From Alitta virens (lineage: Eukaryota; Annelida; Polychaeta; Phyllodocida; Nereididae): DNA of 64,000 nucleotides. Below the pieces are notes generated by a model that searched no databases, was not told the origin of the DNA, and was given only the letters and a program-made list of their open reading frames with translations. The DNA is taken from contig OW028574.1 of assembly GCA_932294295.1 (NCBI GenBank), forward strand, positions 11,170,215-11,234,214, in the 5' to 3' direction. Below, piece by piece: positions 1-12,928 of this stretch. How positions within the stretch are numbered: the stretch's first letter is position 1; each line of letters starts with the position of its first letter. The translations under genes and the position numbers were made by a program.

Positions 1-796
1 GGGTGGGCGAATCGACCAGTCTGCGGCGATTATCCCAGTGCCGAATTGACGAGTGGCGAAATGACGTGGGGAGAAGAGATGGTCCCTTGATGCAGCTGGA
101 TATTTCTGCTCTGCCTAGAAGCTTGGGGGGCCTGGGGCAAATGACCAGAGCCATTAATCAACCATCTTCCTACATGATTTGTTCACACTAGCCCCCAAGC
201 CTTTTAGCACAGTGTAGACAAATATCCCAGAGTTATCACAAACGCAGTGCATTTCTTATGAGTATCTTGTGCATCTATGAGGCATATGTTCAGTCAAGCA
301 GATAACTCTCTTTTTCACTATTTTCCTCCCTGCAGATCAGTGCATATCTTCCATACAAATCAAATACAAGTCTATTATCCCAGCGACGTGGGGAGTTTTA
401 TGATAGCCACGAGGAATTCTGAGGATTTGCAGCAGCTCAGGGAAACCAGGGCTAACTTGAAATGCCACAAAAATAACTGCATATCTCTTGATTAACCACA
501 AAAATAATATGCGTCAGAGCCAGTTTTATTGTGCTCATAACATTAGTCTACCCACAAACAAAGACTGGGTGAATTATGAACATGAACTCAGAGAATTTCT
601 GGATATTTACGTGGCGTAACTTTTAATATGTAAATTGTAATTGCCAGAACAAAATGTTGAATAACTGGGCAACATGCAACTTATCCCAGTGGGGGTTTCC
701 CATAAATATACCTTGAATGTGCAAATTGAGAAATTCTTGTTCGAATTTGCATAAAAAGTAACGAGTACTTTGGAAAGAACCCCTGCGTGTTTCCCG

Positions 797-815
797 TGAC
801 CTTGACCTTTGACCC
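797..815 (+). promoter_or_regulatory. Three nuclear-receptor half-sites (DR0 plus DR1)
   Basis: Three TGACCT/TGACCC half-sites stand head to tail at 797-802, 803-808 and 810-815, giving a DR0 followed by a DR1. The first two also spell TGACCTTGA (797-805), the reverse complement of the TCAAGGTCA monomer site used by ERR and NR5A receptors. The match is to consensus only; binding is inferred. Confidence 0.45.
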
Positions 816-992
816 GTTACCCCAGGAATCTTGCAAGATCAGACTCAATTAGGTGAGACGTTTGACAGACGTTCCCTTAGCAACCTGGTTGCCATAGACG
901 CGTTGCTGCACCCCTACACACCTGTCCTTCTGCTTGTTTATGTCTTTGAAATTGCTTTATCGCCCAAAAGGTCAGGTGTGAAGAGGTTAAAT

Positions 993-1005
993 TGACCTTT
1001 GACCT
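993..1005 (+). promoter_or_regulatory. Consensus DR1 nuclear-receptor element
   Basis: The sequence TGACCTTTGACCT is a perfect direct repeat with one-base spacing, the consensus for RXR heterodimers, HNF4 and COUP-TF. It lies about 180 bases from another DR1 at 803-815, and an extra AGGTCA half-site is at 969-974. The sequence match is exact; function is inferred. Confidence 0.45.
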
Positions 1006-1291
1006 AATTTAATCTAAACAAATTAGGTGCAAGAAATTTGGTACATTGGTACATTAGGCACAAACTAGGCACTAGTCTAGGCCTATTTCATATACGAACG
1101 GTTAGCATAACCTTGGAGAAATTAGACCAAGGCCTAACTTAGTCTGCAGGGCACCACTTTGCATGAATATATATATTGGTAGGAGGAAAAGTTGTGCACA
1201 GGTATATACATTCTTCAATGAAGTAACTCTTACAAGTGTAAGTCTATGACACTAAGTGTTATGACGTAATCTGTCTCATAGAATCCCGTGG

Positions 1292-1321
1292 ACCGGAAGC
1301 AGAATCTTGCAAACCGGAAGT
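1292..1321 (+). promoter_or_regulatory. Paired ETS-type sites
   Basis: ACCGGAAGC (1292-1300) and ACCGGAAGT (1313-1321) are two direct copies of the high-affinity ETS core, 21 bases apart. Exact ACCGGAAGT recurs at 4825-4833 and 33679-33687, and AACCGGAAG is on the minus strand at 3320-3328. Function is inferred from consensus only. Confidence 0.35.
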
Positions 1322-3449
1322 CAGTCTAGATCTGGTGTCAAAATGAAGAGTATCAGATGCGCAGGGAAAACACGTTGTGCAGAGGGCAAGCCAAAGTGTT
1401 GCAACGGCTGAGAGGTCTTGTTATCCAGGCGCCTTTTTTAAGCAAAACATTAGAGCGATCAGTTATCGTCGGTGCATTTGATGTGGGGTGCACATGCGCA
1501 CTGCTGCCAGGTGGGTTGCATGCCGGGATGTGTCTAGAACAATAGCCGGGGGCAGCCGTGCCTCATTTTCGCTCTAAGAAAATATATAAAAGAAACAAGA
1601 AAGATGTTCAGATCCCGGCGGGGGAGGGTTGGGCCACCAGGGACCAGGGCAGACACAGGGGTGCGTGCTACCTCCAGCAACGACCGTCAGATGGCGTGAT
1701 AAGCAGACCTCTCTCCCACTTTCTTGATCCTATCTCGTCCGACAAAAGCAATTAGTCTAATCTCTTCTTAAAATCTGCTTCCATGACCTGTTTCCCGCCT
1801 TCACACCAAAGATGGCTCTAGTGCTAACAGATTTCAGAGAATGCAAGGAGAAAGATTAGAGAAAATTGTCTCAAGACACACGAGTGCAGATTTGGCTGTG
1901 AATTGTTGCACAGATAGCTTCTGTGGTTGAAGTATATATATGATTGGTTGCTATGGCCAGTGTAGTGCACATAGCCTTCAGAAAAACTTATCAGGAGATC
2001 TGGGAGGTTTCAAAATACCTGGACCTAGGGTCATGCTGTACCCTAAAGCGAATAGCTGGATCCGTATCTTATGCAGGGCAAGAAATTGATAGGGGTGCTT
2101 GGCAGAGATCAAGAATAAGAGTAGAAACATACTGTTCTGTAGTATGTGCATATGCATACAATATTGTATGGACATTTGATTCTGTGTAGAACTTCGTCTA
2201 AACCTGTATATTTAGAAAATTCACTCGTCTAATACTTCTTGAAATTGGAACTTGGAAGAGAAAAGATATACAATACAAACTACATATTGCCAAAATAGTA
2301 ATTTTTTTAAAGAATAAAACAAACGTGTCATATGAGTCGTCTGGCAACATGCTCATCAAATGGCAGGGACCCAAACAGCTTGTAAAACTTCCTGTCCCAG
2401 CTGACTGTGGTAGGTAGACCTAACATGGCCGACAATTAAGGGACAATATCGTTTTCTTTGGGGTGATTTACTTACACAAAGATAAGACATAAACATTTGA
2501 TATTGTGAGCGATACATAGGGAGCTTATTGTATTTTCAAATCTATTGCTCAAATTTTCTGATAAATATCTGGCTGAAAAGGTGCCATTTGACCTCATGGT
2601 ATGGTATAAAATGCTTAAGTGACTATCGGAGCAAAAATCTATCCCTTATCAAACTTCTAAGGCTTATAAATGCAGTTTTGGAGAAAATCGCAAAATCATT
2701 TGCTGGGATTTTTGGAAAAAGTCACGACTTGTTTGGATTAACGATTAGTGGAATTTTATGAACAAACTTCGAACGGAACCAGACAATGCTCCATTATTCC
2801 AATCTCTATTGTATTTTGCATTGTTTGTCAGACGTTCTTTTCGTACTAAATGAAAAATCTTTCCCTGTTCTTATTTTCTGTTTGAAGACAATAAGAGCCT
2901 TAAAACTTTGTTAAGTTACTCCTTGCAGAATTGTAAATTCGATAAAATTTAATGCGTCTTAAGGATTATAGATTAGACTCGCCTTAAGTAGATAACCTAA
3001 GATCATTCATTTGTTGAAATCTAGTCAAAACAAATTAATTGTTGAATGAAAAGTAACTTCATAATTGGCAGTCATTGTGTCATTACATAATTTGTTGGTC
3101 AGACGCCAATGTTTTGACTGCAGGCCGGCAGACGACAGAGTTATTTATAGAATTCCGATAATTAGCAGCCAAAACAAAGTTTCAGTTTTTGAATACATGT
3201 GTGTGCGAAATTTTGATACTTTTAATTGTGTGAAGCTATTACATTGAAATCGTTTCACTTAAAAATTTCACTGCGGTTGATTGATGACATTCCATTTTGG
3301 ATGGTAGTCTATGGTAGTGCTTCCGGTTTGTGTTCGATCGTCTTGAGGGTGTTTATTTACAAATTTTCTTGTAGATAATGACTGAAAACTTTCTGTTATG
3401 TAACTATTTAAACTAATTTAATGATTGTGATGTTTTGTTTTTATTTCAG

Positions 3450-3742
3450 CAAGCAGAGAGGCGGCTTTTATCAACGCCATTTCAGCAGCGGGGGTCGTGC
3501 ACACAGTGGCGCGCTCATGCCGGGACGGGGAGCTGTCGACGTGCGGATGTTCGCGGCGGACCCGGCCGAAAGGTCTTCACAGGGACTGGATCTGGGGAGG
3601 GTGTGGCGATAATTCAGAATATGGCTACAGATTTGCAGAAGGTTTCATAGATGCCAGAGAAAGAGAAAAGAACCATCCCCGACATTCAAACGGCCTGGCA
3701 AGAACTCTCATGAATGTACACAACAACGAAGCTGGCAGAAGG
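3450..3742 (+). CDS. Wnt5: Wnt5-type secreted glycoprotein, penultimate coding exon (partial gene)
   Basis: This is an internal exon of a Wnt ligand, a secreted lipid-modified signal that binds Frizzled/Ror/Ryk receptors. Wnt5 members usually signal without beta-catenin, in planar polarity and cell movement. The exon begins after the acceptor TTTATTTCAG at 3440-3449 in phase 1 (two bases, then codons from 3452) and ends at AGG (3740-3742) before the strong donor GTAAGT. It encodes 97 full residues starting [16 protein letters not shown], followed by [12 protein letters not shown], the [10 protein letters not shown] block, [16 protein letters not shown] and finally HNNEAGRR. These match the conserved centre of Wnt proteins, and the wording is closest to vertebrate Wnt5A as I remember it. 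Four conserved cysteines are present. The phase-1 entry before (A)SRE matches the intron position I recall from other Wnt genes. The open frame running through the donor into the intron is not coding. Earlier exons lie left of the window. Confidence 0.96.
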
Positions 3743-6700
3743 GTAAGTTTTCTGTTGATATTTATAAGTCATTAATTTGACAAGACAAATGAATTATGAA
3801 ATGTTTATGAGTCAAAACAATACTACTGTCTGTTATTTACGTGTGTGCTTGAAATACTACGGATTTTTGTTGAGTTACATATAAAATATATTGGATAGTT
3901 TATTGTAAAGTTGTTGATATCCTTGCCATACCCCTCTCAGATACAAGAAAATTCCAAAGCCTTGTTGGCTTAGGTTCCATGTCAGTATGTGGTTTTGATC
4001 ATAGGAAAGCTGACTGGATTATGGGGGTTTTGAAGCACAGTTCATGACCTGGTTGGAGGGAGGAGGGTGGGACGTGGGGTGCATGGTCATATTTGGGAAA
4101 ACCATCAACTTGGGGCATGGCCATAACGAGGGATGTGTCATGATAGCCCGATGGATCAGGCCCCTCGTTAGTCTTGCAAGGAAGGGGTGGGCAGGGGGGT
4201 AGGGTATCTGGGACTGGATCGCTGCTGCCCTTTTGATGGCCATTGTTTGACCAGGGCAATGATGAATGCCCTCCCAGATGCCCCCGTAATCCCAATGTAA
4301 TTGAAAAGGGGTGGTCTGCCATGGAGCCAACAGCCCCACACAGACACCGGGGTGGGGGACAGGCGGACACTCTGACACCCCCCTGCTTGATCTCTGACAC
4401 CAGATGGGGACACTGTGTTTGATGGATGAGCCAATCACTGATATCCCCGTCTCCTCCCCATCTCGCCTCCCCAGTGCGTCCATGGGCTGTGATGGCTTCA
4501 TCTGCTGTCCCATCATGCTTCAGCTAATTGTCATCGGATCCATACATCCGCCGTCATTAAGGCGTCTAGTCATTGTGTCCTCAGATCGTTGGTCAATTCG
4601 GCACTAAGCCATCCCGCCCGCATTTTCCCACTGCTTCAAAGAGACGAGTTCTGTGAATCGTCACCTAGTATTAATATCATCTGCTTAGTGGCCTGTGATA
4701 TTTTTGGCTCCATTCTCTAATTGTCACCCATCACGACATTTTCGTCTGCCATTGCACAATCCGCCACAATTACAATCCGGCTACATTGAAGCTACCCCTT
4801 TCGCAAACTGAGAGGGGCAAATGGACCGGAAGTAATATGTCACGTGACTCCTTTAGATAGCAAATGACCCGGAAGGACATGCTGGGGAGGGCACTATCTC
4901 CCTCTGTGTCAGTCTTCGTCACTCTTTTGTCCGCCATTGACACAAATCTGTTTCTGCCAAGTGGCTCGGATAATCGGCACTAGCTTCAAATGGTTGCTAA
5001 TCTTCCACGTGGTTTGCCACCCACGGGACACCAGATTTATTACATAACTCATTACGTAACTATCTCTGATGCAAATGACAGCCACAATGAAGGCATCTGA
5101 GCTATTCCTAATTTGAACCGGAAACAGATAAGCCTATCTTGATACAATGCACGAAAATCAAGGACTGTGAAATTTGAAGTAATTTTGGATGGGTTACCAA
5201 CTTGAGGGGAGGGTGGGGAGTGTCACATGACAGTCACAAACGAGTGGTCCTAATTGCCACAAAGTATCGCTGAGGGTCACATTCTTATTGCTCATTGCGT
5301 CATAAGTACATTGGCGTTTGTGTAAGTTGATTTAGATTGAATCAGACGAGCAGTAAAAGTTTCAAATTTACCAACAAATTAGGTGTAATGTGCAAGACAT
5401 TTTAGTTTTATGAGCGTTTTATATATCTTTTATGACACTTTAACTCTGAAATATGAGTAATAGGGTCTGGTGGAGATATGTTATTGAATTTCGGTGGGGT
5501 GAATTTGTATTGAGAAATGTTGTGGCAAATTAGGCACAATTAACACGTGATTTGTTGGTGACAATGGCGACCCAATTATAGTAAAAGATTTATCCATATG
5601 TACCCCATTTACTGATCAATTTGATATCAATTTTCATATCTTTAGGGTATGTTTGGTGTCCAAAACATTGCATGCAGTCTTGGGTATCAGAGTGTCATTA
5701 GCCTCATCATTGTCAATTAAGTGAATTGTCCCTCGCCTCAATATTGTTAATAGCAGATGAAGGGACTTGACATGCTTGTATACCCAACTTAATAGCACTA
5801 TAGCATGATGGTGGCTTCACCATTCTCAAACGGGCCCATTGTGTTTTCAACTATTTTACCCAGATTTCGATTTTGGAATCACACCTCAGTCCTCTTGGGA
5901 ATGTTATGAAGTGGGTGTGTGGAATTGGTCATGATTAGAGTTCATGAAAAAATACAAAAAGGTATGAAAACTAAAACGTTTTCTCCTCAAAAAAGGACTG
6001 CTGGAAATTGCCTCTTGGAACCAGCAGAAGTTTATCTATTCACCGAGTCTTATGCAGCATGAAACGGGCCTTGAAATTGCTCTATGGTGGTGCATGAAAA
6101 AACCTCGATTTTGCTAACATTTTGCCAACATTTTTCATTTTTTGAGCAGTTATTTTGGGGTGTATATATTTAGCAATCATCACCACTGACCAGCGACGTT
6201 CGTCGTGTCTGTTGTTTTGTGCACCTATCCATCAGATGTGCTGACATCGCTGGTGTAATTTACACTAGCCTCAGTAACAATGGCACTGAAAGTGAAAATA
6301 ACATAGACCTATAATTGAATTTGACAGGCAGTGATAAAGTCGCTCAAACTATAATCTTGGCCCTGGGTTGTGTGGTTAATGGCAGTGTAGTAATTTTACA
6401 CTTACAATAAATGCTTGTGAATAGGAAAACATCAGAGAGACGGGAGCTGTGTGTTATTACTTTTTCCTTGTGGCCTCTCACTTGAGAGCTCACTCACACA
6501 CCATGGCAGTAAAATTGTTGCGAGTTTCATGAAAAAAATAAGGCAGAAAAAAAGCCCGGGGAATGTGTATATATCTCTGGTGCATGTGTGTCTATAATTA
6601 CCCGCTCATTTTATGTAACTTGTATATCAGAAACTGCATAAGGGCAGCAGTGAGAATGTACAAAGGAAAAGTAGACATTATATGGTAACCACAAGATCTG

Positions 6701-9700
6701 CAAGATCCTCCTAAGTCATTTCAGAAGCAAAGCACCACGATCCATCCCATTTCAGATGTCAACATTAATTGACTGATTGAAGATTAGAGCTTTTTAATCC
6801 TATGACACATAATTCGATATCATGTTCTTGACTTTCATAGGTAATCCTACCTAGGTAGAAATAGCATGCTAGAGAAGCAGTCAAAATATATTAGAAAATT
6901 GTATACTGTATAATAATGGAAAATTTGATGTAATAAAGCTAACAGTTTCTGGCCACTTAATTCATGTGCAATGTTCATAATAGTAAATATAAAGAAAACA
7001 AAATTGGAGCTAATTTTATATTCATACCACATCATATTGACATATGCTGATAACTGTCATTCTTGCCAAAGTACTTTATATTCAAATGGTCAGAATTGCC
7101 TTGAGGGATGTATGCATTAATGTGTCTGTTGTTTTAGAAGGTGTGAACAAGGCCAGTTTCAAAGGAGGCCTTCCAGCAGAAAACATAATTCTCTCATTGT
7201 CTATTGACTATAGAATAATAAAACGCAAATCAAACACAAAAATGTTTTGGTACATCGCAGGAGCGGAGTTGCTGCTTGTACGCAACCTGCTGAAAAAGAC
7301 CAGTGCTTGAACAGGTTGTATTAGTAACACATTGGTGTGATGAGTGACTAGCCCTTGGTGTTGAAATATCATGGGGACTTTACTCTGTTCACAAATCCAA
7401 GTTATAGCCTTGAAATCTCCATGTTATAGCTGGTTTTATGTGGATTTATGTGAAGATAGAGCATCAGAAGGGCAGAGGGGAATTCCTTGCCTCAGCAGCA
7501 GCTGATTGTGACAAGTGATGGGGGATGGGGGATGTGACAGGACCCACTAGGGGGGAGAACAGGAGGAGGGATGCTGGCCCCACACTGGGATGGCAGAGGC
7601 CAGGGATTTCCTGGGTTAGAGCTGCCTGGATGCAAATCTAACTGTAGGGCGATCTTCCAAGCACTATCTCTGCGTTAAATCATGGTTATACTCCTTGTAT
7701 TTATAACATTTCATATACACCAGCACCTGATCAGTACCCATCTAATATTAAACTCTCAATCAACACCAGCAAATTAAACAACTCGCAAAGTTACCATTAT
7801 ATAGCCTGAGTAGTAATATTACCATGAAGCCACCAGAACTGATGGCTCCCTGACATTACCTAGGTCTCAAGCCCACTCAGACTAAGGTTTTATATTATGG
7901 AGAGTTTGAGATTCGTGAATTACTGTAATTTAAATTTCACTTTTGCATTGCATATTGAAAGCTCCAGGATTATTCCTAGGCTCTTGTACCTCCTGTAGGT
8001 CTAATACCTGGTATGACAATGCCTCTCAGAATTGAGGTGTGGACTGGAGAATGTGCAGTCACAATAGGGCCCACATGTAGTCTGCCCCAAAGGCTGAATG
8101 GGGTTAAATTTCCTTGACTATATTATGTGCCATTAAAGATAGGGCAAAGCAGCAGTAAACCTATGGGAATATTGTTGGCCTTTAAGCATTGGAAACTTGC
8201 ACAGTATCCATACAACACGGGTCTATTGTACGTGTCATACTGAATGTTACATGCTAATCACAAAATCCATGCTTAGATAGCTTTAGATGGTGATTTGAGA
8301 AAGCCATGCACAACTCTACGTGGAAATATAAACACCCAGTGGATGTGATGTATATTTTCTGGGTTATTTAATGGGATAAGAATGGCTTGGAGCAATGCAG
8401 AAAACCCCAAGAGAAAGGTACAATGAAAGTGCTTTTGTACATTGTTCTCAACACTCCTGAGAAAGTTGTAGGTGCAAATTTGACAAGACATTGAAATGTT
8501 ACAAACGGATTGGAGTCTGTACTGAGGGTGGTCGTATTCGATTCTGTCACCGGTTATAAATCAGGTGCAAGATGCTCTTCTCAATATGTTTTCCATTACA
8601 GCTGTGGAGTAAAGATGATGGAGAGTGTTTAGTGAGAGATTTTTTCCTCATGGATGCCCAGTCTGTCTTTGTTAGTATCAGTCTGTCATTGTCTGTCGGT
8701 CTGTCTGGCCCACAGGTGGAGCAGCCACCTCAGAACAACGTGGGAATGGGAATCCCGCGAGATTTCATTTGATGCACGAGATTTGGGTTGCTGACGGAAG
8801 AGAGATTCTGTAAGAAGTCAGAGAGGTGATTTTTTTTAGACTCAGTGCATCTCAAGGGGACCAAGGGATGTTGAAAAGCCAAAAAGATGCATCCACCTCC
8901 CAGATGGCGATAACAGATGTAGAACCACTGGATGCACACCAGGCTTTCAAAGTATTGAGATTTTCAAGTGATTTTTGGACCTGAACATTCTCTACTCATT
9001 GCTATGTTGTCTCGGGGGGAATTGAGGTGTGGTATTATTCGTAATGTCAACACTCCAAGGAAGAAACCCATCTCATTACTTCTCTTACAAATCTAGTTGA
9101 AGACTCCTTCAAAGTGAGGTCTCTCTCTGCTCCCCCCTCAGTAAGATTTAAGATGGATACCCATCAGTGCTGCATCTGCAGTTTGTCAGAGAAACCTGCC
9201 TCCTCTCCTTGTTAAGTAATTGTGTTAGGGGTCCCTTGCATTGACCCCCTGATTCAATGTGGAGTTCCCCGGGGGTCCCTCAGGGTCCCTCCTGCAACAC
9301 TGAGGCTGTAGCTCATCATCAGCATCTGCATCAGCAGCAGCAGCAGCCCATCTTCCTCAGATTGCATCATCACTTCTCAGCAGCTTTTGTTAGTATTCTT
9401 TCATATACTTTAGAGAAACTATTACTCTATTTTCACCAAGAATATGCGGTGTTAAAGGAATGTTTTGTTCACATGACAAAACAATATCCTGTCGCATTCC
9501 ACAATGGCTTTTCCCATAAAAATGTTTCCTTGGTTACCCATTGTTATCACAGACTGAATAACCTTGAATGTCTTACACTAAATTAGCACTGAGCAATCTT
9601 TGGACAATTTAACAATTTACTGGGAAAAAAGTTTCCATATTTTAGCATGCACATGTAACCGTATGAGCTAATATTTGTAGCAGTTATAAAAGAAAGAAAA

Positions 9701-9871
9701 AAACGTCCTGCAAATAGGCAATAGTTACACAGAAAAGGCGTGGTGGTTGAGTGTGTGTGTTTGCATTCCAAAATAGAAGGGGTTGCCCCTACCACGCGAT
9801 GACAAGGAAAGACACGAAATCGTAAAGCGATAAGATCGCACGATTGAACTTTCTCAAAGGATGCTTGTCAC

Positions 9872-9885
9872 GTTTCCATGGTGAC
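9872..9885 (+). promoter_or_regulatory. RFX X-box-like palindrome
   Basis: GTTTCCATGGTGAC fits the RFX X-box consensus RYYNYYATRRNRAC at every position. Similar intronic words occur at 12386-12399 (GTTACCAAGGAAAC), and another beyond the gene at 38999-39012 (GTTGTCATAGCAAC). The consensus is loose, so several matches in 64 kb are expected by chance. Confidence 0.2.
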
Positions 9886-12800
9886 CAGTTCAAGCAATTG
9901 CCAGCAAAATCTGAGAACCCAAGACACAGTTATGAATGCTGTTTACCTGGGGTGTTTTGTATAATATATAGGGTTAATTTAGAGCTCTGTGTTTGTGTGA
10001 TGTATATGCTTGGTAATAATGTGCATTTTGAATGGTTTGTCAAGTTACCTCTGATTTATATGATGTGGTTTTTAGCCTCTGTGGCTTTTTATACAAATGA
10101 GCGAGTTATAGGTGTGGGTAAAAGAGCAGAGTTGCGACAGATCCTCATGTCGTCTTTGCAGAGTTGAGATAGTTGCCTGAGAAGGCTAATGACTGGCCCT
10201 CCTTGATCTGCCTGTATGAAGAGAAAGGCTCAGCTGGGAGTCGTGCATTGCTGGCCTGGTGCGGACTCCTGTGAAGTGTTTTGGCTGAAAGAGGCCAATC
10301 TCCCTCTTGAAGTGTCGTTTTATGGCAGGTCTCATTGTACTCTCGTTTGACGTGAGGTTGTTAGCGAGAGATTTATGCGCATGCGTACAAGAGAAGAGGG
10401 TGGCCCGCTGTGCAGCCCATGGCCCGACAAGGAGCCCACTGGTTCCCCCAAGAAAGCTCAGGGGACCATGATGGGACCATGATGGGACTGGGGGTAGGGC
10501 TTGCAAAAGAAGTGAGAAGTTTCAATTAAGTTATTTTGAAAAGGACACAGCAGTGGGCTGTCCCATCTCAATGGGCTTGCTGGGTAACCAAGAGGGGAGG
10601 GAGGGGGCTCGTATTTATGAGTGACCATTCAATAGCCCTGGCTGGCCACCCCTGAGCAACAGCCACTGAAGTGAGCGTGATATTTTGCCCTCAGCAGGGA
10701 CTCCCTCCATATTAATGCATCTGCGGGTGATGTCGTCATTTTTGACATCATAATCAACAGTCTTTTGGTCTCAGGGGGGTGTGTTGTGGACTGCACTTGG
10801 ATTGAAATGAAACCTGCTTGAAGCCCTTACAATGCACTTGGTTCCTTGAGTATTTGTTATTTTCATTCTGACCCAGTTTGGTGAACTACCTGCTACTGAA
10901 CTTTATGTGGAGAAGCTATTACTCTCAGTATTGTTTTCATTAAAATGAAAGACATCTCAGATACTGCTCATGCAATAAAATGGCTAGCTGGTCTGCACCG
11001 GATTCCTTGCCACTCGTATCTCACAGCAAACGGATTGAATTTCTTGGGGTATTCTTTTTGTCTGACACTGAGTTACCCCTCCCCCTCCCCCTCTTTTAAC
11101 CAAGGCTTGCAGTTTCTGCCTGACAAATTAGACATTAGCCCAGCAACTCGCTGCAGCTCACAGCCCTGCTAATGTTTCACTTGTTTAAGAAATAGAAGTG
11201 AATGGCTTAAGTTAGCATGGCATTCTGCTGTCATGTTATTAATGGGCATAGTCTGAAATGTAAAGAGCTCCTTACTCTCTCAGCTCTGAAGGGATCTGCC
11301 ACGTAATTTGTGGACCCACGAGATCAGAGACCCACAAAATCACAGCAGGGGATAATGCTGCTAAAGCTATGCTTTTGTGCTTGCTTCATATCAATGCTTC
11401 TTGTGCCTTATAACTATGCTATGCTGTCTTGTAGCCATGCTTTTCCAATGTGCCAGTATTCTGTGCCATCGTGCGCTTGGTAGAAAAAGTGATATTGTAA
11501 CATGACTCCATGTTGATGCGTTAATTCGACAATTGAGCAAAAATCCCTGGTCATGGCAAGTGACTTCAACGTCGACTCTGTCAAATGCCTTGCTGGGGTC
11601 GAAATTGTTTTTATCTCTGAACAAGCGCCAACAATGCCTGCAGGGGAAAGCCACTCTCATGGCAGCTTAGAGTCTCTAACAAAATGTCTGCTGCTGTAAA
11701 ATATCCATGAATTTATTCTCCACTGGGGCGCAATGCTATCCCTCTTTTGGCTCCATCAAAAGTGAAAAAAATGGCCACATCGAATTGTTGTTACAGATCC
11801 AAGGCTCACATGACACCTATTAATTCTGATTATGTTACACTGGGCGAAAGTAGCTGTGCAAGGAGCATTTTTGATGCTTCCTTAAATGTGAAGTGGCTCC
11901 CCTTTGAACTGTGTTTGTGATCGCTATCTTCTCCTTTTTGTGATAATCGGATTGTCCAAATAGTTATCAGGCATTTTCCTCAGGATTATGCATTTTATGT
12001 TTCATGTGTGGCGATTGCTACTTTGAAATGCGTTTCATTCAGTTGTGCCTTATTTACGAGTGTTCCCTAGAGCCAAGCTAGAAGACTTAACACCCCAACA
12101 AGTAGTTCTTTCATGTCACAATGGCGGCCTGTATTCCTGCGCTTGTTGTTGAAATGAAAGGGAAGAAAAAAGCTGAAAGGCGCCGCAAGGAAACAATTAT
12201 AACATTTGTAAACATGGCTAGATATTCATCTTGTGTGAGGCTGCCATAGCTGGAAGGAGGACATCTTGGTGGATAAAACAGACACTGACAGACAGACAGA
12301 AGAAGAATCTCACTGAATCTCGCGGTCTTCCCACCAGCAGACGAGAGTTGCAACCCTCTTGCATGTCGCTATCTGGGTTGAATCGGTTACCAAGGAAACG
12401 GGCCATGGAGCCGAATCGTTTTTATCATTGCTTATCTCAGCCACCTCTGACCAAAACGGCCATAAATATTGTCGGCCACAGTCGCATTCTTTAAGTTGCA
12501 ATTGTCCTTATTCGCCGGGGTAAATAATTTCTTACTATCTGTATATCTCTGGGGTTCTTGTTACACGCTGTGTCAGTCTGTTTGGCAGTTCTTTTTATTG
12601 TTGCTAGATTTGAGATTTGGGCAACATATTTCTGTGCCCATCTAATAGGCAAGAGGTACATGTATCTGAAGACTAACACAACATTCGAGTAAATGTGTAA
12701 ACTATAAACGGGTTGTGTATTTGAATCTATACCATGGCAGTGATATGTTGAACTGTGTAGTCACCACCTTCAAAAAGTCATTGGTTACAGAACTAATTGC

Positions 12801-12894
12801 ATAGAGCAGTGGCCACTATGCCAGTAATTCGTACTTTGGTGAAAGATTGGTGTCATTAGCTCTTCAAAGATCCCCCAGTAAGATCTCTGTCCCT

Positions 12895-12928
12895 GCACAT
12901 GGTCCCTGCACATGGTCCCTTCACCTGC
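12895..12928 (+). repeat. Short direct repeat
   Basis: The phrase GTCCCTGCACATG is present twice in succession, followed by a diverged third copy. It looks like a small replication-slippage expansion within the Wnt5 intron; no other role is evident. Confidence 0.6.

Larger units (their letters stand above)
1..3449 (+). other. Wnt5 intron (3' part), upstream of the penultimate exon
   Basis: No Wnt-like or other coding exon was recognised here on either strand; the open frames are short and lack family motifs. The stretch ends in the splice acceptor at 3440-3449. It is mostly unique-looking DNA. The notable content is four TATCCCAG words at 31, 223, 376 and 682, nuclear-receptor half-sites at 797-1005, ETS-type ACCGGAAG sites at 1292 and 1313, and an AT-rich portion from 2200 to 3300. 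Its role as an intron is inferred from the phase-1 acceptor. Confidence 0.8.

Noticed and set aside
3435..3650. Alternative plus frames across the Wnt5 exon
   Set aside because: Only the frame giving ELSTCGCS and [10 protein letters not shown] matches Wnt; the others are shadows.
4019..4516. 165-codon minus-strand frame with Pro/His-rich sequence
   Set aside because: Composition follows a GC-rich intronic block, overlaps two other open frames, and no family is recognised.
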